Shown here in pieces: positions 29,713-36,257 of a DNA stretch of 37,845 nucleotides (positions are counted from its first letter, which is position 1; every line of letters begins with the position of its first letter). The notes beneath the pieces are model-generated. The model ran no database searches, was not told where the DNA came from, and was given only the letters and a program-made list of their open reading frames with translations. The stretch comes from Rhabdochromatium marinum (GTDB lineage Bacteria; Pseudomonadota; Gammaproteobacteria; Chromatiales; Chromatiaceae): contig NZ_NRRS01000033.1 in the NCBI RefSeq assembly GCF_016583795.1, positions 1-37,845 on the forward strand. Reading direction: 5' to 3'. A program made the position numbers and the translations under genes.

Positions 29713-31107
29713 TTAGGCAGGAGGCTCCTGTGATTGGCTGGCTGCTGCAATCTCTTCCATGGCTTTGTCAATAAAGCGAAAATCAATAAAATCTTTTACA
29801 TTGATCAGGCGCCCGATATTCATCTGATAGTGCATATACTGCTGGATGGCATCGAGCTCTTCCACTGAAGGATAGAGATCATTGTATTGGATGCCATTGG
29901 GCTGCTCAAGCACCTTTTGGATCACTTCACTGGTGAGGCCCAGGCTTTGCTGGGGGTCAAGAAAGGGAACGGCGATATTTGCTGCTTCATGATGGTGGTG
30001 ATGAATAAATTGCCCGGCTTGGTTGAGCAGGGAGACAAATTCCTGCGCGGCCTCGGGATGTTCATCAATAAAATCTTGACGCATCACTACCGCGCAACAG
30101 GGATGATTGGACCACATATCACCAGACAGTGATTGTAATTCCGCCAGTCCCATTTTAATGCCTTTTGAACCCAGGGGTTCGGCCACGATATAGCCGGCGA
30201 TGTAGTCCTGTTGCAGGGTCTCGGGCATTTTAATCGGCGGCATCACCTCAAAGCGCACGTTAATGGGGGCATTTTTCTCTGGCAGGCCAGGTTTGAGCTT
30301 CAGCTCAGTTAGAAATTTATGCGCCAGGAGATGATGGATGGACATCTTGTGCGGAATAATGATTTCCTTCCATTTGTAAAACCGATACAGGGATTCATAA
30401 CCAACGGTTTTATAATTAATATTGCGCACGAAGCAACTGCCGCATTTGTGTGCCAGTGACACCATTTTGATCGGCACATCAAAGGCAAAGAGGTCCATGG
30501 CCAGAGGTGCGAGAATAAAGGCAATATCGGCCTGACCGCTTTCGATCATCTGTTGCACCGGGTTCCAGCCGGGTTTGCAAAAGGTCTCCAGACTGAAATG
30601 CTTGGGAGCGATCTGGCCGCTGTCGATTTGATGCTTTAGGACACCCAGGGCGAGATGGTCAGTGATTTGAATGTGAACCGCACGAATCACCACCTTGCCA
30701 TCGACAATTTTGCGTTCGATGGGCTGATCCGTCTCAGAGGTGCCCTCGAATACATCGAGAATTTTCTGTTTTAATTCATCGGCGCTATAGGGTTTGGTAA
30801 TGTGCGCGCCGCCTTCCTTGTAGATGATTTCGGTCTGGGATTTGTCCCCCTGCGCGGTGGCCATGATAAAGGGGATATCCTGATATCCACTGTCCTCGCG
30901 TATCCAGCGCAGCAGTTCCAGCCCGTCAAGCCGTGGCATGTTCCAGTCGCTGATGATCAGGTCAAAGATATGTTCCTGTAGCTTTTCAATGGCATCGAGT
31001 CCGTCCTTGGCTGTCACGACGTCATCATAGCCGGCTTGCTTAAGGAACTTGACGGCCATGGAACGCATGACGCCGGAATCATCAACAGCTAGGATTTTGA
31101 TGCTCAT
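29713..31107 (-). CDS. CheY-type receiver fused to a NitT/TauT-like substrate-binding domain
   Basis: A 464-residue, two-part protein with no signal peptide. Residues 1-125 form a chemotaxis CheY-like receiver: acidic Asp9/Asp10, phosphoacceptor Asp54 in IISDWNMPRLDGLELL, Thr84, Lys105, and His102 where CheY has Tyr106. Residues about 135-450 resemble the NrtA/SsuA/NMT1-like binding-protein fold, including GQADIAFILAPLAMDLFA, QDYIAGYIVAEPLG and MWSNHPCCAVVMRQDFIDEHPEAAQE. Such folds normally act in the periplasm; here the domain must be cytosolic. A CxxC (HKCGSC) and a five-His run (369-373) could bind metal. It converges on the chemoreceptor with 19 bases between. Ligand unknown. Confidence 0.85.
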   Translation of the reverse strand: MSIKILAVDDSGVMRSMAVKFLKQAGYDDVVTAKDGLDAIEKLQEHIFDLIISDWNMPRLDGLELLRWIREDSGYQDIPFIMATAQGDKSQTEIIYKEGGAHITKPYSADELKQKILDVFEGTSETDQPIERKIVDGKVVIRAVHIQITDHLALGVLKHQIDSGQIAPKHFSLETFCKPGWNPVQQMIESGQADIAFILAPLAMDLFAFDVPIKMVSLAHKCGSCFVRNINYKTVGYESLYRFYKWKEIIIPHKMSIHHLLAHKFLTELKLKPGLPEKNAPINVRFEVMPPIKMPETLQQDYIAGYIVAEPLGSKGIKMGLAELQSLSGDMWSNHPCCAVVMRQDFIDEHPEAAQEFVSLLNQAGQFIHHHHHEAANIAVPFLDPQQSLGLTSEVIQKVLEQPNGIQYNDLYPSVEELDAIQQYMHYQMNIGRLINVKDFIDFRFIDKAMEEIAAASQSQEPPA

Positions 31108-31537
31108 AACGAATTATTGGGGGTGCTTGCGTCGCCTTGGGGATGCTCATGCTCGCGAAAAACTCACCACGCGCCAGCCTGAATGATTGTACTGGGTCAT
31201 TTTGCCTTCACTGCGCTCAAGAGTAAATGTTCGCCCCTGTGATGCCCATGAAAATTGGCGCATCAAGGTGAGGAATGCCGTGCAAGGACGCACGGGGATG
31301 AGGGCATGCACAAGAACCTTGTTTGAGCGTATAGGGCCCAGTTGGTGCGGATGCCGTGATGTGTTGATGACTGGGGAACGGGAGGAGGACTTGAGTTTCC
31401 TGGGCTCATTGCAGCAGCGCTGATTGCAATAGCGGCCCCCTTAGGGAGGGGGCCGCTTATTGTGGTCAGAGCCGGGCGGGCGGTCATCCAGCCTCCAGAG
31501 GGGCTCAACTCTATGGGGCGCCCGGTTAAAATCCGGG
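31108..31537. other. Intergenic stretch between receiver-SBP gene and garB
   Basis: These 430 bases hold no gene I can support. A plus-strand open frame (31187-31423, 78 codons) has no recognisable motif or ribosome-binding site. The receiver-SBP promoter must lie at the left end, firing leftwards, but no clear boxes stand out. The right end holds a strong hairpin (see terminator) and CCCGG/CCGGG (31521-31537) directly after the garB stop. Confidence 0.5.
31428..31461 (-). terminator. Strong intrinsic terminator-like hairpin downstream of garB
   Basis: GCGGCCCCCT (31432-31441) and AGGGGGCCGC (31447-31456) pair perfectly over ten bases around a five-base loop, flanked by AATA and TTATT that extend the stem. 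The flanks give short T-rich tails on both strands, so it could end the leftward garA-garB transcript and any rightward one. It lies about 80 bases beyond the garB stop. Confidence 0.7.
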
Positions 31538-32899
31538 TTAATCCGGTTCCGGCGTCTTCAGCGTCACCAGTTCCTCGGCGCTGACCGGGTGAATGGCGAC
31601 AGTGTTGTCGAAGTCGGCCTTGGTGGCACCCATTTTGACTGCCACGGCAAAGCCCTGGAGCATTTCATCCACGCCGTCGCCGACCATGTGGATGCCGAGG
31701 ATGCGCTCCTCGGGACCGGCGCAGACCAGTTTCATCGCAGTGCGCGGGCCTTGCTTGTTCAGTGCATAGCGCATGGGGGTGAATTCGGTCTTGTAGATGG
31801 TGATCTTCTCGTCCGTGCTTTCGCGCGCGGCGGCCTCGGTCATGCCGACGCTGCCAACCGGCGGATGGGCGAAGACCACGGTCGGGATGTTGCTGTAGTC
31901 CAGATGCCGATCTGACAGGCCGCCGAACAGACGATCGGCCAGGCGGCGACCGGCGGCGATGGCCACGGGTGTCAGTGGCGCGCGGCCGGTAATGTCGCCG
32001 AGTGCATAGATGCCCTCGACCTTGGTGTTCTGGTATTTGTCGGTGGCGATGATGCCGCCTTTCTCGAGCTCAATGCCCACAGCCTCCAGGTTGAGGTCGC
32101 GCGTGTTGGGTGTGCGCCCGATGGCCCAAATAATGGTGTCGAAGCCGCCGAGCACCTGATCGTCGCGCGAGCGGATGGCGAGGCTGTCGTCTTGTTGCTC
32201 CAGGGAAGCTACAGCGAAGGGCAGGTGGCACTTGATGCCGACCAGCTCCATGTTGTGCGCCAGGGTGTCGCTGACGATGGGGTCGAAGACTTCCAGTACG
32301 CGGCTTTCGAGCGCGACCACGGTCACGTCCGAACCCATGGCGGCCAGCATGCCGGCGAACTCGATACCGATGTAGCCGGCGCCGATGATGCAAACTTTCT
32401 GAGGCTGTTGCTTTAGCTTGAAGAAACCATCGGAGGTGATGCCCAGTTCCTTGCCTGGCACGGGCGGCACCAGGGGCTGACTGCCGGTGGCGATGGCGAT
32501 GTGATCGGCGCTGTAGGTCGTGTCACCGACACGAATGTGGCGGCTGTCGACAAAGGTCGCATAGCCTTCGATTACGGTGATGCCCTGTTTCTTGGCATAG
32601 CCGTCCCAGTAGGTGTTGATGTTGCTGATGACCTGGTCGCGTCCGCTGGTCAGCCGCGCCCAGTCGATCTGACCGTTGCTTCCTTCCACACCCATTTCAG
32701 CGGCGTGGCGCACCTCCTCGGCCAGATTGGCGGCGTACCACATGAGCTTTTTCGGCACGCAGCCCTGATTGACGCAGGTGCCGCCGAGCTTGGCGGGCTC
32801 CACCAGAGCAACTTTTTTGCCGTGCTGCGCGGCGCGCTCGGCTACGGCCAGACCGCCGCTGCCGCCGCCGATGGCGATGAGATCGAAATGCTGTTCCAT
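31538..32899 (-). CDS. garB: Glutathione amide reductase (NADH-type glutathione reductase)
   Basis: A 453-residue FAD disulfide reductase. [15 protein letters not shown] binds FAD; the redox cysteines are Cys42 and Cys47 in [26 protein letters not shown] starts the pyridine-nucleotide domain; the C-terminal HPVSAEE carries the catalytic His/Glu pair. At the site where E. coli glutathione reductase has two arginines for the NADPH phosphate (VRKHAPLR), this protein has ALESRVLE, with Leu and Glu in their place, predicting NADH use. Glutathione amide reductase of Chromatium gracile is known to prefer NADH and to lie beside a peroxiredoxin-glutaredoxin gene, as here. A plain glutathione reductase remains the alternative. 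Confidence 0.88.
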   Translation of the reverse strand: MEQHFDLIAIGGGSGGLAVAERAAQHGKKVALVEPAKLGGTCVNQGCVPKKLMWYAANLAEEVRHAAEMGVEGSNGQIDWARLTSGRDQVISNINTYWDGYAKKQGITVIEGYATFVDSRHIRVGDTTYSADHIAIATGSQPLVPPVPGKELGITSDGFFKLKQQPQKVCIIGAGYIGIEFAGMLAAMGSDVTVVALESRVLEVFDPIVSDTLAHNMELVGIKCHLPFAVASLEQQDDSLAIRSRDDQVLGGFDTIIWAIGRTPNTRDLNLEAVGIELEKGGIIATDKYQNTKVEGIYALGDITGRAPLTPVAIAAGRRLADRLFGGLSDRHLDYSNIPTVVFAHPPVGSVGMTEAAARESTDEKITIYKTEFTPMRYALNKQGPRTAMKLVCAGPEERILGIHMVGDGVDEMLQGFAVAVKMGATKADFDNTVAIHPVSAEELVTLKTPEPD

Positions 32900-32949
32900 G
32901 ATTGAGGTTCCGTTAGGCTGCTGGATGGGCGGGCGGATGAGTGAGCGCC

Positions 32950-32992
32950 CCTCAGGGGCGACCTGAGGCTGTTCCCCTGTGTCGCCCTGAGG
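32950..32992 (-). promoter_or_regulatory. Hairpin between garA and garB
   Basis: CCTCAGGGGCGAC (32950-32962) pairs with GTCGCCCTGAGG (32981-32992), twelve pairs with a single bulged base, around an 18-base loop. It fills the 102-base gap between garA and garB. There is no T-run, so full termination is unlikely; mRNA stabilisation or partial attenuation, giving more GarA than GarB, is plausible. Confidence 0.45.
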
Positions 32993-33001
32993 GTTGCCCG
33001 A

Positions 33002-33736
33002 TCAGCGCTTGGCCAGCCAGGCTTCCAGGTCGTCGGAACCGCCGACCTTCTGCCCGTCGATGAACACCTGGGGCACCATGGTGCCGTTGGTCACGGCGCG
33101 CAGGGTTTGCTCGGTGTAGTCGCGGTTCAGTACCAGCTCCTCGTAAGGCAGGCCTTCTTCAGCCAGGGCTTCTTTCGCCTTGGCGCAGAAGGGGCAGCCG
33201 GGGCGGGTAAAGATGGTGATGTTCAGCGGCTTGGGCTCGCTTGGGGCCATGTAGGCCAGCATGGTGTCGGCGTCGGAGACCTCGAAGGGGTCGCCGGGCT
33301 TTTCCGGCTCGATGAACATCTTCTCGACCACACCGTTTTTCACCAGCATGGAGTAGCGCCAGGAGCGCTTGCCGAAGCCAAGGTCGTCCTTATCGACCAG
33401 CAGGCCCATCTTTTCAGTGAATTCGCCGTTCCCATCGGGGATGAAGGTCAGGTTGTGCGCCTGCTCGTCTTCCTTCCAGGCATTCATGACGAAGCCGTCA
33501 TTGACCGACATGCAGACGATGTCATCCACGCCCAGCTTCTTGAAGGTGGGGGCCAGCTGGTTGAAGCGTGGTACATGGGTCGAGGAGCAGGTCGGGGTGA
33601 AGGCGCCCGGCAGTGAGAAGACGATGACGGTCTTGTTGGCGAAAATCTCGTCGGTGGTCACGTCCGCCCAATCATGATCGGTGCGGGTGCGGAAGGTCAC
33701 CTGTGGGACGGGCTTGCCGGTGTGGTCTGCTAACAT
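33002..33736 (-). CDS. garA: Peroxiredoxin-glutaredoxin fusion protein
   Basis: A 244-residue hybrid. Residues 1-165 are a Prx5-type peroxiredoxin with peroxidatic Cys50 in [19 protein letters not shown]. Residues 172-244 are a glutaredoxin with CPFC (Cys181, Cys184) in [11 protein letters not shown], then the [10 protein letters not shown] segment with the cis-Pro and GGSDDLEAW. It reduces peroxides with (amidated) glutathione, the built-in glutaredoxin regenerating the peroxiredoxin part. Similar fusions are known in Haemophilus and Chromatium. garB, the likely reductant supplier, lies downstream in the same transcript. The upstream 45 bases are AT-rich and hold the promoter, though no exact boxes are claimed. 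Confidence 0.95.
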   Translation of the reverse strand: MLADHTGKPVPQVTFRTRTDHDWADVTTDEIFANKTVIVFSLPGAFTPTCSSTHVPRFNQLAPTFKKLGVDDIVCMSVNDGFVMNAWKEDEQAHNLTFIPDGNGEFTEKMGLLVDKDDLGFGKRSWRYSMLVKNGVVEKMFIEPEKPGDPFEVSDADTMLAYMAPSEPKPLNITIFTRPGCPFCAKAKEALAEEGLPYEELVLNRDYTEQTLRAVTNGTMVPQVFIDGQKVGGSDDLEAWLAKR

Positions 33737-33953
33737 AGGATGTAAACCTCTATCTGATTAAAAAATAGGATAAAATTTTGGTATTCGGAACGCTCGGCAT
33801 GAGCCTTTCCTCATGCCTGGCGGTTATATTGGGGCAGGTGCGCGAATCACAAAAGCCGGTTGTCAGGTCTGGCCCCGGCCTCTGGCAATCGTGATCCGGG
33901 CGCTGGCACGAGGAGCTCTGGTGAGAACAGTCGCCGGCGCGCATAATGCGGAC

Positions 33954-34397
33954 ATGAAGGAGCTGACGCCCCCGCCTCATCGCCGTCCGCATCAGACCGC
34001 TGCTGCACCATCACCGCGTGGCACGGGCCAGGCAAAGGCACGCCGGCCGCCACCGAGGCGCGGCCCGCGCATTCGCCGCGAACAGCGCACGATCGCAGCC
34101 ATGATTGCGCTCTATTGTCGTGCGCATCATGCCGGGTCCGGTGGCTCAGCTGACCAGCTCTGTGAAGACTGCACAGAGGTGCTGAAATACGCCCATCGTC
34201 GCCTCGATTATTGCCCCTTTGGCGAGGCGAAATACGCCTGCTCCGACTGTCAGCGCAGCTGTTATAGCGCTGCAATGACAGCCGCCACGCGCCGGATCAT
34301 GCGCTATGCCGGTCCACGCCTGTGGCGGCGGCATCCACTCCTGGCATTATGGCATGTTCTCGGCCATCTGCTGCATCGCGCGCCGAAACCACCATGA
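33954..34397 (+). CDS. ygbA: YgbA-like nitrous oxide-stimulated promoter family protein
   Basis: A 147-residue protein. Residues about 45-140 match YgbA: IRREQRTIAAMIALYCRAHH, LCEDCTEVLKYAHRRLDYCPFGEAK, ACSDCQRSCY and IMRYAGPRLWRRHPLLALWH. The six to seven cysteines (CEDC, C, CSDC, C) look like metal or redox ligands. In E. coli ygbA is among the NsrR-controlled, NO-responsive genes; the biochemical role is unknown. A Pro/Arg-rich N-terminal extension (about 40 residues) is not in E. coli YgbA. Start ATG 33954 is provisional; the frame is open to 33813. The stop overlaps the start of the next gene (ATGA). Confidence 0.85.
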   Translation: MKELTPPPHRRPHQTAAAPSPRGTGQAKARRPPPRRGPRIRREQRTIAAMIALYCRAHHAGSGGSADQLCEDCTEVLKYAHRRLDYCPFGEAKYACSDCQRSCYSAAMTAATRRIMRYAGPRLWRRHPLLALWHVLGHLLHRAPKPP

Positions 34398-36175
34398 AAT
34401 TCCCCTACGGCACCGCTGACTTTCACAAAATCATCACCGACGGCTACTATTATGCGGATCGCACTGAGCGTATTCGCACGCTCGAAAACGTCGGCGATCA
34501 GATCCTGTTTCTGCGTCCCCGGCGTTTCGGCAAAACCGCCTGGCTGACCACGCTGGAGAACTACTACGATCTGGCTCGGGCCGGGGAATTCGAGGCCCTG
34601 TTTGGCGCCCTGGCCATTGGCCAACATCCGACCGCGCGGCGCAACAGCTATTTCGTGCTGCGCTGGGATTTTTCCATGGTGGATGCCAGTGGCAGTTTGG
34701 CCGAGATCCGCCAAGCCTTACACAATCACATTAACGCCCAGGTGGCCGATTTTGGGGTGCGTTATGCCGATTGGCTCCACGGGGAGCTGCATGCGCATCC
34801 CAGCGACTGTCTGGTCGCCTTGCGCGCCGCCGTCAGCGCCGCTCGCGCCCAAGGCCATGATCTGTATCTGCTGATCGACGAATACGACAACTTCGCCAAT
34901 GAGTTGATGCAGGCGCGACAGGCGGATTATGATGCCTTGGTCTCCGGGGAAGGGCTGCTCAAGACGGTGTTCAAGGCGGTGAAATCCCTGGCCTCGGGTG
35001 CCGGCATTGATCGGGTGTTCATCACCGGCGTCTCGCCAGTGGTGCTGGCAGATATTTCCAGTGGCTACAACGTCTCCAAGGATGTCAGCCTGGATGCCCG
35101 CTTTGTCGATCTGTGCGGCTTTACTGAAGCGGAAGTGACCGCTGTGCTGGATCAATTGGCCGCTGAACAAGGTCGCGACTCAGGCGACCCGGGCTGGTCC
35201 GCGCGCATGCTGGAGACCATGCGTACCTGGTACAACGGCTATCGCTTCGGCTACGAGCCCGGACCCGGACTCTACAATCCCACGCTGGCGCTGTATTTCT
35301 TCGATGCCCTGGCCACCACCGGGCAACCACCCCGGGAGATGCTCGACAGCAACCTGGCGATGGATCGCAACCGCATCGACTTTGTCGCCCGCCAGCCGCA
35401 TGGGGCCGAGCTGATCGGTGCGGCACTCGATCCCGAGCATCCGCCGCTCATTGCCAGCCTGGCGCATCGCTTTGGGGTGGAGGACATGCGCCGTGCGCCC
35501 AAGGATGCGCCCTTTCTCGGCTCGCTGTTGTACTTTCTCGGCGCCCTGACGCTCAAGGATCTGGATGCTATGGGACGGCTGGTGCTGGGCGTGCCCAATC
35601 TGGTGATCCGCAAGCTCTACATCGAGAAGTTTCGCGATCACCTCTTTCCCGACTATCCCGAGCGCGAGCGCCTGCGCGCTGCGGCTGAAGCCTTCTACAC
35701 CAGTGGTAACCTTGCGCCCCTAATCGAGGTACTGGAAACCAATCATCTCCGCGTCTTCGACAACCGCGACGATCGCTGGTCCAACGAGCTGACGGTCAAG
35801 ACCGTCTTTCTGATCGCGCTCTTTGCCGACATTTTCTACGTGATGGACTCCGAGACCGCCATCGAACGCCGCCATGCCGACCTGTCGCTGATGGTGCGCG
35901 AGGAGATGCGCCGCTTCGCGCTCCTGGATCATCTGCTGGAGTTCAAGTACCTGAGTCTGCACGACATCGTGCAAACCGGCCAGGCACTGCGCCCCCAGTC
36001 ACGCGAAGAACTGGCCCGCCTGCCCCTGGTCGCCGCCAGCCTGGACGCCGCCGAAGCCCAGCTGGCTCACTATCGCCAGGGGCTGGAACAGGCCTATGGC
36101 CAGCGCCTGCGTTTGCATACCCATGCAGTGGTGGCCTTGGGCTTCGAGCGGCTGGTGTGGCGTAGCACAGGGTGA
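34394..36175 (+). CDS. AAA-ATPase-like protein with C-terminal PD-(D/E)XK nuclease-like domain
   Basis: A 593-residue protein of the PF09820/PF08011 type. The N-terminus MKFPYGTADFHKIITDGYYYADRT leads to the Walker A-like FLRPRRFGKTAWL, a Walker B-like LYLLIDEYDNFAN and VFITGVSPVVLADIS. MRTWYNGYRFG follows in the middle. The C-terminal nuclease-like core has LLDHLLEFKYLSL with an upstream HADLSLMVREE, and ends ALGFERLVW. Such genes are multiplied in Bacteroidetes and in purple sulfur bacteria; their role is unknown, possibly in mobile-element or defence biology. The start overlaps the ygbA stop by four bases, so translation is probably coupled. A longer start at 34322 is unlikely. Confidence 0.88.
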   Translation: MKFPYGTADFHKIITDGYYYADRTERIRTLENVGDQILFLRPRRFGKTAWLTTLENYYDLARAGEFEALFGALAIGQHPTARRNSYFVLRWDFSMVDASGSLAEIRQALHNHINAQVADFGVRYADWLHGELHAHPSDCLVALRAAVSAARAQGHDLYLLIDEYDNFANELMQARQADYDALVSGEGLLKTVFKAVKSLASGAGIDRVFITGVSPVVLADISSGYNVSKDVSLDARFVDLCGFTEAEVTAVLDQLAAEQGRDSGDPGWSARMLETMRTWYNGYRFGYEPGPGLYNPTLALYFFDALATTGQPPREMLDSNLAMDRNRIDFVARQPHGAELIGAALDPEHPPLIASLAHRFGVEDMRRAPKDAPFLGSLLYFLGALTLKDLDAMGRLVLGVPNLVIRKLYIEKFRDHLFPDYPERERLRAAAEAFYTSGNLAPLIEVLETNHLRVFDNRDDRWSNELTVKTVFLIALFADIFYVMDSETAIERRHADLSLMVREEMRRFALLDHLLEFKYLSLHDIVQTGQALRPQSREELARLPLVAASLDAAEAQLAHYRQGLEQAYGQRLRLHTHAVVALGFERLVWRSTG

Positions 36176-36257
36176 ACCTGTCGTCTGCGGCCTCGCGACC
36201 CGGTACCCGGTCAGCCTGCATTGCCCGAGCTGGACGAAGGCGAGACAGCCGCCACCG

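Noticed and set aside
31187-31423. Plus-strand 78-codon frame in the gap before garB
   Set aside because: No ribosome-binding site or family resemblance; the strong hairpin after it is better placed as terminator of garA-garB.
33735-33770. OxyR box before garA
   Set aside because: The tetranucleotides fit but the spacing (15 instead of 11 bases per step) does not; reported only as a low-interest observation.
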